Shown one piece after another: positions 1-6,035 of a stretch of 14,158 nucleotides of DNA. The notes beneath the pieces are model-generated. The model was not told where the DNA came from. It worked only from the letters and a program-made list of their open reading frames with translations, and did no database searches. This DNA comes from Spirochaetales bacterium (lineage in GTDB: Bacteria; Spirochaetota; Spirochaetia; Sphaerochaetales; Sphaerochaetaceae). The DNA is taken from assembly GCA_012519125.1 (NCBI GenBank), contig JAAYQY010000120.1, positions 1 to 14,158 on the forward strand, given 5' to 3'. Numbering within the stretch: position 1 is the stretch's first letter; every line of letters starts with the position of its first letter. The position numbers and the translations under genes were made by a program.

Positions 1-2
1 AG

Positions 3-863
3 CGTCGCTTCCTCATGCTCAGCTTGGGCGAGAACCTGAACAACCGCGCCACCAGCGAGCTTCGCTCCATTCTGGCAAGTCCGTTTTCGCCGGATAAGCT
101 TGAGGCTGTCCGCGCACTTGCAGACCGCCCGCGCAAGTCGTTGCTGGATGATCTGATCAAGGTTGCACGCGATGATGACTCGTATGTCCAGCTCGATGCC
201 ATCGCAGCCCTTGGTTCCTACCGCAAGGATGAGAAAGCCAAGGATGCCTTGGTCAACCTCATGTTGCATGGGCGTTGGTCCTCAGTGCGGTCGATGGCGA
301 GCAAGTCCCTTGCACGCATCACTGAGAGCACCGAATACCTGAACCTGGTCAATGAGCTCAGCCACTCTGCAAAACACATAGATGAAGTCATCGACTACCT
401 CATTGCCAAACGATTCATGGATAAGAGTGGTTCCTTCTACCAGGATTTCCTCATCTCCATCGAGCAGGGGCGCAGTGCGACCTTCCGACAGACACACTAT
501 GCGGTGATCGCATCATTTCTGAAGTTTGGATCTCCCCGGCTCGCCCAACTCTATGAGCACATGAACATGGGCGTTCCCAAGGATTACCTCTCTCCCTTCC
601 TTACCGAGGCAAGGGATCTCAATCACATCGATGTGCACTACGATGAGGTGCTTCAATACTTCAACGAGCATCGCTGGGAAGCATTACGGACCTTCTGTCT
701 GGACATCCTGACCAGCAGCGACGTCTCTTTCGACCCCTGCTTCGAGAATTTGAAGCTTGGTCTTTTGCGAGCCCAGAAGATGGACATCGAACTATTCGAT
801 ATCCAAGACATGCTGGCCATGCTCTATTTCAGCTATTCGCTGGGCAAGAACTCCAAGAGCTGA
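3..863 (+). CDS. HEAT-repeat protein, 5'-truncated by window edge
   Basis: The frame is open from base 3 and ends at TGA 861-863. The first ATG (15-17) has no purine-rich ribosome binding site before it, so the real start is probably upstream of the window. The visible part is about 286 residues. Its first third consists of paired amphipathic helices of HEAT / PBS-lyase type, with typical stretches such as AVRALADRP, VQLDAIAALGSY and VRSMASKSLARI, each with an Asp/Arg at the helix turn. The rest is helical with no motif I recognise. No signal peptide or catalytic motif is visible in this part. HEAT repeats usually serve as protein-binding scaffolds; the partner cannot be told from here. The next gene begins only 32 bases downstream, so the two may be co-transcribed. 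The fold is a confident call, the function unknown. Confidence 0.75.
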   Translation, partial: RRFLMLSLGENLNNRATSELRSILASPFSPDKLEAVRALADRPRKSLLDDLIKVARDDDSYVQLDAIAALGSYRKDEKAKDALVNLMLHGRWSSVRSMASKSLARITESTEYLNLVNELSHSAKHIDEVIDYLIAKRFMDKSGSFYQDFLISIEQGRSATFRQTHYAVIASFLKFGSPRLAQLYEHMNMGVPKDYLSPFLTEARDLNHIDVHYDEVLQYFNEHRWEALRTFCLDILTSSDVSFDPCFENLKLGLLRAQKMDIELFDIQDMLAMLYFSYSLGKNSKS

Positions 864-895
864 AGCAATGTTCATCCCATTCCCCCTTTGGGAGT

Positions 896-1903
896 ATGAT
901 ATGCCTATTGCTTCTTCTGGTATTGCTGCTTTGCAGTTGCAGCTGTGACCTTCCTCAGGACACAGCTCATTTTCGAGTGCTCTCTTACAACGTACAGAAC
1001 CTCTTCGACACCCACCTTGATGGTACAGAATATGCTGAGTACCAGGACAGCAAGGCCTGGTCGCAGAGCAGCTATCGCATGCGTCTGAAAACCCTTTCTC
1101 AGGTAGTCCTCCATGCAAGACTGAACCTGCCTGATGTCCTCGTCCTTCAGGAGGTGGAGAACCAGCAGGTGGTGGAAGATCTTTTGCAGTATCATCTTGG
1201 TCGGCACGGATACTGCTGGTTTGCCAGTGCAAAAGCTGAAGGGGATGCCATCTCGGTGGCAATCATCAGTCGTCATCCGATCAAGGATGCCAAGGTGCAT
1301 ATCGGCGAGAAGGGGATGCGTCCTGTTCTTGAAGCTACTGTGGAGACACGTCGCGATGATGTGGTACTCTTTGCCCTGCATGCCAAGAGCCAGATAGGGG
1401 AGTTTGCACAGACTGAGCCGCTTCGCCTAGAACTGGCGAAGACCATCACTGCCTCGGTACGGCATCGGGAGGGCAGCCTCATTCTCTTGTGCGGTGATTT
1501 CAACAGCAATCCGTCTGCTGTCTGGGAGCATGTGGATATACAAACAGCACTTGTGGACATGAATCATCCGAAAGCAATGCGCTACCTGCATGAAGGGTCG
1601 ATAGTTCTGACGGGTAAGCGTGAGGAAGTAGGCCCGCTGATTTGGTATTCGCCCTATTTGGACCAAGGGCTCGACCTTGATACCAAAGGAAGCTGCAACT
1701 GGGATGGGAGCTGGCACAAGTATGACCAGATTCTGGGAAATGGGCATCTCTTTGACCGAAGGGGTTGGGAGTTCTCCTCGTTTGCCGTTTGTGATCTTCC
1801 ACTCTGCTTGGAAGTGAACGGAAGACCGAAGGCGTGGAACCTGCAGACCCTGAATGGGGTCAGCGACCATCTTCCGGTGCTGCTGACCCTTTCAGGACCC
1901 TGA
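896..1903 (+). CDS. Lipoprotein of the endonuclease/exonuclease/phosphatase (EEP) family
   Basis: A 335-residue protein with a very hydrophobic N-terminus (residues 3-12, almost all Leu) running into a Cys cluster LCSCSC, which fits a lipobox (L-C-S-C16), so it is probably a lipoprotein. The EEP metal-dependent phosphoesterase motifs are all present in order: SYN (N32), QEVEN (Glu86), LHAKS (His162), CGDFN (Asp201, Asn203), YDQ (Asp277) and SDHLP (Asp324-His325). The family cleaves phosphodiester or phosphomonoester bonds in nucleic acids, inositol phosphates or sphingomyelin; the substrate here cannot be assigned. The N-region before the hydrophobic core has no Lys or Arg, and GGGAG (890-894) is only one base from ATG 896, so the start is uncertain. 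The frame stays open upstream with a CTG at 860 that would add a Lys. It ends directly against rex, which is convergent. Confidence 0.85.
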   Translation: MICLLLLLVLLLCSCSCDLPQDTAHFRVLSYNVQNLFDTHLDGTEYAEYQDSKAWSQSSYRMRLKTLSQVVLHARLNLPDVLVLQEVENQQVVEDLLQYHLGRHGYCWFASAKAEGDAISVAIISRHPIKDAKVHIGEKGMRPVLEATVETRRDDVVLFALHAKSQIGEFAQTEPLRLELAKTITASVRHREGSLILLCGDFNSNPSAVWEHVDIQTALVDMNHPKAMRYLHEGSIVLTGKREEVGPLIWYSPYLDQGLDLDTKGSCNWDGSWHKYDQILGNGHLFDRRGWEFSSFAVCDLPLCLEVNGRPKAWNLQTLNGVSDHLPVLLTLSGP

Positions 1904-2539
1904 TCAGGGGTTCTTGGGGAATTTGAGCTCGTAGAAAATCTGCTCCAACTCCAAGGCGATGTTGATGTTGTGTACCACCGGCATGCGGCCATCTTCCTGC
2001 AACTGGGGCTTGAGCGTGATCGGGCTGAAATTCAGGATGCCCATGACACCGGCCTTCAGCAGCCTGTCATAGCTGTCCGAAGCTGCCTGCTCAGGTACTG
2101 TGATGATGGCTGCCGTCACCTCAAGGGCCTCTACCACCTCATCGATTCTGCTGATTGGATAGATTGGCACCGGATGGGATGCATCGCTGTATACCAGTGG
2201 ATCGCTGTCAAACCCTGCTACAATGCGAATACCATCTGGCTCAAAGCCGTTGTAGTGCATCAGAGCCTTTCCGATGCGTCCGCACCCGATGATGATGCAG
2301 TTCTGGCTGTCTCCCTTGCCCAGGATTTCCCCAAGGGAGATCAAGAGGTCATGAATCTCATAACCGCCCCGTTTTTGGCCATGGATGCCCAGTTGGGAGA
2401 AATCTTTGCGGACAATTGCTGCCGAAACGCCAGCTGCATCTGCTAGGTTGTGTGCAAACACTTTCTCAAGTCCAATGGTCTTGAGCCGATTAAGGGAGCG
2501 GAAGTATCTGGTGATTCGTATCAGTTGGTCATTGTTCAT
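1904..2539 (-). CDS. rex: Redox-sensing transcriptional repressor Rex
   Basis: A 211-residue protein, the usual Rex length. Residues 1-58 form the winged-helix DNA-binding domain, including the recognition region SAAIVRKDFSQLG (39-51) and the wing G-Q-K-R-G-G-Y (54-60). Residues 78-200 are a Rossmann fold with the dinucleotide motif GCGRIG (85-90) and the acidic GFDSD (109-113) typical of NAD(H) binding. VHNINIALELEQ (189-200) matches the conserved C-terminal part of the family. Rex represses genes of anaerobic NADH re-oxidation when NAD+ is high and releases DNA when NADH rises. The start at 2539 is chosen because AGGAG lies 8 bases upstream on the minus strand; an in-frame ATG 14 codons further up lacks one and would fall within the core promoter. 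The gene diverges from the hydrogenase operon, which is its likely target. Confidence 0.95.
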   Translation of the reverse strand: MNNDQLIRITRYFRSLNRLKTIGLEKVFAHNLADAAGVSAAIVRKDFSQLGIHGQKRGGYEIHDLLISLGEILGKGDSQNCIIIGCGRIGKALMHYNGFEPDGIRIVAGFDSDPLVYSDASHPVPIYPISRIDEVVEALEVTAAIITVPEQAASDSYDRLLKAGVMGILNFSPITLKPQLQEDGRMPVVHNINIALELEQIFYELKFPKNP

Positions 2540-2552
2540 GATTGTTTCTCCT

Positions 2553-2578
2553 GTTAATGTGAATGATTGTATATTAAC
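2553..2578. promoter_or_regulatory. Candidate operator over the rex -10 (inverted repeat)
   Basis: GTTAAT at 2553-2558 and ATTAAC at 2573-2578 form an inverted repeat around the rex -10 and presumed start site. Inside it, TGTGAA at 2559-2564 equals a Rex half-site. The spacing differs from the canonical TTGTGAA-N4-TTCACAA, so this is only a candidate for autoregulation by Rex. Confidence 0.3.
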
Positions 2579-2594
2579 CATGAAAATTGGTCAA
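2566..2594 (-). promoter_or_regulatory. Sigma-70-type promoter of rex
   Basis: On the minus strand a -35 TTGACC (2594-2589, 5/6 to consensus), a 17-base spacer and a -10 TACAAT (2571-2566, 5/6) are seen. Transcription would begin near 2559, about 20 bases before the rex ATG at 2539. This is the best promoter in the window by sequence alone. Confidence 0.65.
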
Positions 2595-2598
2595 TATA

Positions 2599-2616
2599 TT
2601 GTGACAAAATTAGCAG
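2599..2616. promoter_or_regulatory. Candidate Rex operator between rex and hydC
   Basis: TTGTGAC-AAAA-TTAGCAG matches the Rex consensus TTGTGAA-N4-TTCACAA at 10 of the 14 fixed bases, with the left half nearly perfect (6/7). It lies just upstream of the rex -35 and about 100 bases before hydC. The match is imperfect and rests on a consensus derived from other phyla. Confidence 0.35.
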
Positions 2617-2654
2617 ACACAGCACGATAGGCACGATTTATAGCAAATTTGATA

Positions 2655-2684
2655 TGTACAAAACCTTTGGAAAAGTGATAGGAT
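2655..2684 (+). promoter_or_regulatory. Possible promoter of the hydrogenase operon
   Basis: TGTACA (2655-2660, 4/6 to a -35), an 18-base spacer and TAGGAT (2679-2684, 4/6 to a -10) preceded by the extended -10 element TG (2676-2677). An overlapping GATACT (2682-2687) could be the -10 instead. It is weak, but it is the only arrangement I can see at a sensible distance from hydC. Confidence 0.3.
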
Positions 2685-2717
2685 ACTCCCAACGTTTATT
2701 TGGGTACTGGAGGTTAC

Positions 2718-3191
2718 ATGTCGGACAATAACGAATTCACGTTCTCACCCCAGCTGGTTGCATTCATCAAAGAATGGAAAACCAAGCCGGGAAATCTCAT
2801 CATGGTGCTCCATAGGGTACAGCAAGAGCAGGGCTACATCTCCCGCGAGGCAGCGGATCAGGTGGCAAGCTTGCTCGACGTTCCTTTGGCCACCATCTGG
2901 GGTGTCGTCTCATTCTACCACTTCTTCAAATTGACCAAGCCGGGCGAGCACAACATCCAGGTTTGCATGGGCACAGCTTGTTATCTCAAGGGTGCCCAGG
3001 CGATCATCGACGAATTGGACAAGCAATTGCATTTGCCGGTAGGAGCGGTTACCGAAGATGGTATCTTCTCCCTTGAGGCTGTGCGGTGTGTCGGTTGCTG
3101 CGGGCTTGCCCCGGTAATGACCGTCGGTGGAGAGGTTTTCGGCAAGGTCACCAAGGACCAAGTTGCCGGAATCATCGCGAAGTTCAGATAA
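2718..3191 (+). CDS. hydC: Bifurcating [FeFe]-hydrogenase subunit gamma, NuoE-like (HydC)
   Basis: A 157-residue NuoE / 24-kDa-type protein. Residues 10-70 are the helical N-terminal domain, including the family signature W-G-V-V-S-F-Y-H-F (61-69). Residues 78-157 are a thioredoxin-like [2Fe-2S] ferredoxin with ligands Cys83, Cys88, Cys124 and Cys128 (C-x4-C-x35-C-x3-C). In trimeric bifurcating hydrogenases this small subunit passes electrons between the NAD(H) subunit and HydA. The start at 2718 has GGAGG at 2709-2713; an in-frame TTG at 2700 would lie before that site and is rejected. It is the first gene of the operon, and the next gene begins 16 bases later. The symbol follows the usual hydABC naming, which differs between organisms. 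Confidence 0.93.
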   Translation: MSDNNEFTFSPQLVAFIKEWKTKPGNLIMVLHRVQQEQGYISREAADQVASLLDVPLATIWGVVSFYHFFKLTKPGEHNIQVCMGTACYLKGAQAIIDELDKQLHLPVGAVTEDGIFSLEAVRCVGCCGLAPVMTVGGEVFGKVTKDQVAGIIAKFR

Positions 3192-3207
3192 GAGAGGGCT
3201 CCTCTCA

Positions 3208-3816
3208 ATGCATATCTGCATCGACGACTACCTGTTGGACATCGTACAGAACTCCTTTGAGGCTGCAAGCACACATGTGGAGCTGGCTCTGGATGAAACC
3301 GAAAGCAAGCTGACGTGCTTGATACGGGACAATGGGAAGGGGATGGATGCAGAGGTCCAGAAAAGGGTGCTCGACCCGTTCTATTCGGATGGAGTCAAGC
3401 ACACAAAACGTAAGGTAGGATTGGGGTTGCCCTTCCTCAGCCAAGCTTGTGAGGCTTGCCAGGGGACCTTCGCTCTCCATTCCGAAGTCGGGGTTGGAAC
3501 CACTGTGGAGTTTAGCTTCAATCTGGCCCACCTCGATGCTCCCCCGATGGGAAACCTGGTTTCGACCTTTGTCGCACTGCTCAGCCACCCACTGGCCAAG
3601 GAGCTGGTGATCAGGCGGACAGTGAGTACCAGGAAAGGCAACAGTACCTACACGCTCTCCAAAGAGGAGCTTGAGGAGGTGCTGGGAAGCCTGTCCACCA
3701 GTGGGGCGCTGAACCTGCTGAGGGAGTACATCAACTCCCAGGAGGAAGAGGTGATGACCTACCACGTTGAACCGAAGATGCAGAGTGAGACTCGCAGAAC
3801 ACAACAGGAGATGTGA
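3208..3816 (+). CDS. GHKL-type ATP-binding protein in the hydrogenase operon
   Basis: A 202-residue soluble protein with a GHKL (histidine kinase / MutL / Hsp90) ATP-binding domain: N box D-I-V-Q-N-S-F-E-A (11-19), G1 box DNGKG (41-45), F-box-like DPFYS (56-60), G2 box GLGL (71-74) and GVGTTVEF (95-102). It has no membrane segment, sensor domain or visible HisKA phosphoacceptor domain, so it is not an ordinary sensor kinase. Residues 110-202 are of unknown fold with a charged C-terminus. The start at 3208 follows the purine-rich GAGAGGG by 9 bases; an earlier in-frame ATG at 3127 lies deep inside hydC. It ends 2 bases before hydD. From memory, a similar gene occupies this position in clostridial and Thermoanaerobacter-type hyd operons; its role there is not known to me. 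Confidence 0.88.
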   Translation: MHICIDDYLLDIVQNSFEAASTHVELALDETESKLTCLIRDNGKGMDAEVQKRVLDPFYSDGVKHTKRKVGLGLPFLSQACEACQGTFALHSEVGVGTTVEFSFNLAHLDAPPMGNLVSTFVALLSHPLAKELVIRRTVSTRKGNSTYTLSKEELEEVLGSLSTSGALNLLREYINSQEEEVMTYHVEPKMQSETRRTQQEM

Positions 3817-3818
3817 AC

Positions 3819-4223
3819 ATGGCAAAAATGACACTTGAGGAGCTGAGAAAGCTCCGGGACCAGAAGCAGGGCGAAATGCAGAAGCGCGACATCGAAGGCA
3901 AAGACAGCCGCATTGTGATCGGCATGGGAACCTGCGGTATCGCCGCCGGTGCAAAGCCGGTGCTTGACGCCTTTCTTGCTGCTCTTGAAGAGAAGCATAT
4001 CGACAACGTCTCGGTCACCCAGACCGGATGCATGGGCCTGTGCTATGTCGAGCCGACCATCGAGGTGATCGTTCCCGGCATGCCCGACGTAATTTATGGA
4101 AAAGTGGATGCTGCAACCGCTCGCAAGATTGTGGAACAGCACATCATTGGCAAGCAGTTGGTGACCGACCATATGTTCGATCGCCCGGCAGCAGACATCA
4201 TCAAGAAGGACGGGGGTAAATAA
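3819..4223 (+). CDS. hydD: Thioredoxin-like ferredoxin-fold subunit (HydD-like)
   Basis: A 134-residue protein. After a charged helical N-terminus (1-30), residues 31-115 have the thioredoxin-like [2Fe-2S] ferredoxin fold with GMGTCGIAAGA (35-45) and TGCMGLCYVEP (69-79). Only three of the usual four ligands are seen (Cys39, Cys71, Cys75); Ile34 occupies the position of the first Cys. The fold resembles the N-terminus of the following HydB. The start at 3819 has GGAG (3807-3810) 8 bases upstream; a GTG at 3813 and an ATG at 3828 are alternatives. Its stop TAA (4221-4223) shares one base with the hydB ATG, so the two are probably translationally coupled. The name hydD follows Thermoanaerobacter-type operons of the same order and is less certain than the fold. 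Confidence 0.85.
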   Translation: MAKMTLEELRKLRDQKQGEMQKRDIEGKDSRIVIGMGTCGIAAGAKPVLDAFLAALEEKHIDNVSVTQTGCMGLCYVEPTIEVIVPGMPDVIYGKVDAATARKIVEQHIIGKQLVTDHMFDRPAADIIKKDGGK

Positions 4224-6010
4224 TGGCATTCAGAAACTACATCTTGGTCTGTGGAGGAACGGCATGTGAATCCAGCCGCGCAGACCAGATTTACCAGAAC
4301 CTGCTGGAGGAGTGCAAAGCACAGGGCGTTGCAGACGAAGTACAGGTCGTAAAGACTGGTTGTTTCGGCTTCTGTGAGCAGGGCCCGATCGTCAAGATCC
4401 TTCCCGAAGACTCCTTCTATGTAAAGGTGAAGCCCGAGGACGCAAAAGAACTCATCAGTGAGCATGTCATCAAGGGCCGCGAGGTAACCCGCCTGCTCTA
4501 CGACAAGGAGTCGAGCCGCAAGCATGCCAAGGTTGAGGACATCAAGTTCTACCAGAAGCAGTTCCGTATCGTACTTCGCAACTGTGGATTCATCGATCCC
4601 GAGAATATTGACGAGTATATTGCCCGCGAAGGGTACCAGGCGCTTGAGAAAGCCCTCTTCGAGATGACCAGCGAGGACATCATCGAGGAGTTGAAGACTG
4701 CAGGCCTGCGTGGGCGCGGTGGTGCAGGCTTCCCCACCTGGATGAAGTGGAACTTCTCCCGCCAGGTAGCGAATGACACCAAGTATGTTGTTTGTAACGC
4801 TGACGAAGGAGATCCGGGTGCATACATGGACCGCTCCACCCTTGAAGGTGATCCGCACTCAGTGCTCGAAGCGATGACCATCTGTGGCAAGACCATCGGT
4901 GCTCACCGTGGATTCATCTACATCAGAGCTGAGTATCCTTTGGCAATCCATCGCTTGGAAATTGCCATGAAACAGGCTCGTGAGTATGGTCTTCTGGGTG
5001 AGAACATCCTCGGCAGCGGTTTTGATTTCGACATCGAGATCCGCCTTGGAGCAGGTGCCTTTGTCTGCGGTGAGGAAACTGCTCTCTTGCAGTCCCTCGA
5101 AGGCAAGCGCGGCATGCCCCAGCCCCGTCCGCCGTTCCCAGCCGTCAAAGGTCTGTGGGGCAAGCCGACGGTCATCAACAACGTAGAGACCTGGGCAAAC
5201 ATCCCGGTGATCATCACCAAGGGTGGCAACTGGTTCAACAAGATCGGTACTGCAGACAGCAAGGGTACCAAGGTGTTCGCCCTCACCGGCAAGATCCGCA
5301 ACTCCGGGCTGGTAGAAGTTCCGATGGGAACCACCTTGCGCGAAATCATCTATGATATCGGCGGTGGCATCGCCCATGACAAGAAGTTCAAGGCAGTGCA
5401 GACCGGTGGTCCCAGCGGTGGCGTCATCACTGATGAGAGCCTCGACACCCCGATCGATTTCGGTTCATTGATCCGTATCGGTTCGATGATGGGAAGCGGC
5501 GGTATGATTGTCATGGATGAGGATGACTGCATCGTTGACGTGGCAAAGTTCTATTTGAACTTCTCTGTTGATGAAAGCTGCGGAAAATGTGCACCATGCC
5601 GCATCGGTGGCCGGTCCTTGTGCAATATCCTGGAGAAAATCACTGTAGGAAACGGCACGCTCCAGGATCTGGATACCCTCGAGTCAATCGGTGAAGCAAT
5701 GAAGAAGGGCAGCCTGTGTGCTCTGGGTCAGACTACTCCCAACCCGGTCCTCTCTTCGATCAAGCACTTCAAGGAAGAGTACCTTGCACACATTGTGGAC
5801 AAGAGTTGTCCCAGTGGTACCTGCAAGAAGTTGATCACCTACTCGATCAATGCCGAGAAGTGTATCGGTTGTACGGCATGTGCACGCAAGTGCCCGGTCG
5901 CTGCAATCTCTGGCGAACGGAAACAGGTTCACATCATAGACCAATCCATCTGCATCAAGTGCGGGGTCTGTATGGAGACGTGTAAGTTCGGCGCCGTCGA
6001 AATCCACTAG
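4223..6010 (+). CDS. hydB: Bifurcating [FeFe]-hydrogenase subunit beta, NuoF-like NAD(H)/FMN subunit (HydB)
   Basis: A 595-residue protein with four parts. Residues 1-95 are a thioredoxin-like [2Fe-2S] domain (Cys10, Cys15, Cys47, Cys51). Residues 110-440 are the NuoF / 51-kDa FMN and NADH domain with GRGGAGFPTWMKW (164-176), CNADEGDPGAYMDR (191-204) and GAGAFVCGEETALL (276-289). A [4Fe-4S] site follows (Cys453, Cys456, Cys459, Cys499; x2-x2-x39 spacing as in NuoF). The C-terminus is a 2[4Fe-4S] ferredoxin (Cys547/550/553/557 and Cys577/580/583/587). This is the subunit where NADH is oxidised or formed and where, in this enzyme class, bifurcation is thought to occur at FMN. Length and domain order match HydB of trimeric bifurcating hydrogenases. 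Its ATG overlaps the hydD stop, and hydA follows after 22 bases. Confidence 0.96.
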   Translation: MAFRNYILVCGGTACESSRADQIYQNLLEECKAQGVADEVQVVKTGCFGFCEQGPIVKILPEDSFYVKVKPEDAKELISEHVIKGREVTRLLYDKESSRKHAKVEDIKFYQKQFRIVLRNCGFIDPENIDEYIAREGYQALEKALFEMTSEDIIEELKTAGLRGRGGAGFPTWMKWNFSRQVANDTKYVVCNADEGDPGAYMDRSTLEGDPHSVLEAMTICGKTIGAHRGFIYIRAEYPLAIHRLEIAMKQAREYGLLGENILGSGFDFDIEIRLGAGAFVCGEETALLQSLEGKRGMPQPRPPFPAVKGLWGKPTVINNVETWANIPVIITKGGNWFNKIGTADSKGTKVFALTGKIRNSGLVEVPMGTTLREIIYDIGGGIAHDKKFKAVQTGGPSGGVITDESLDTPIDFGSLIRIGSMMGSGGMIVMDEDDCIVDVAKFYLNFSVDESCGKCAPCRIGGRSLCNILEKITVGNGTLQDLDTLESIGEAMKKGSLCALGQTTPNPVLSSIKHFKEEYLAHIVDKSCPSGTCKKLITYSINAEKCIGCTACARKCPVAAISGERKQVHIIDQSICIKCGVCMETCKFGAVEIH

Positions 6011-6020
6011 GATCAGGGAG

Positions 6021-6035
6021 AGGAGGAAACAATTG
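6021..6035 (+). promoter_or_regulatory. Strong ribosome binding site deciding the TTG start of hydA
   Basis: AGGAGG at 6021-6026, a 6-base spacer and TTG at 6033-6035. The first translated residues, M-N-I-V-H-V-K-I-N-G, match the start of the [2Fe-2S] fold, so nothing further upstream is needed. A non-ATG start behind a consensus site may adjust HydA output within the operon. Confidence 0.8.

Noticed and set aside
1898..1909. CCCTGATCAGGG as a terminator
   Set aside because: The palindrome has no loop and no T tract, and most of it is stop-codon sequence of the two genes.
3127..3207. N-terminal extension of the GHKL protein to an ATG inside hydC
   Set aside because: It would overlap hydC by 65 bases, encodes an Arg/Ser-rich stretch outside the fold, and a good start exists at 3208.
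3205..3954. Minus-strand open frame of 249 codons across the GHKL gene
   Set aside because: The plus strand has intact ATP-binding boxes and a good start; the antisense product is Cys/Arg/Ser-rich and matches nothing.
5807..5824. Cys529 and Cys534 of HydB as part of an additional cluster
   Set aside because: The K-S-C-P-S-G-T-C-K stretch lies between two complete cluster motifs, and no further unassigned pair of Cys is nearby to complete a site.
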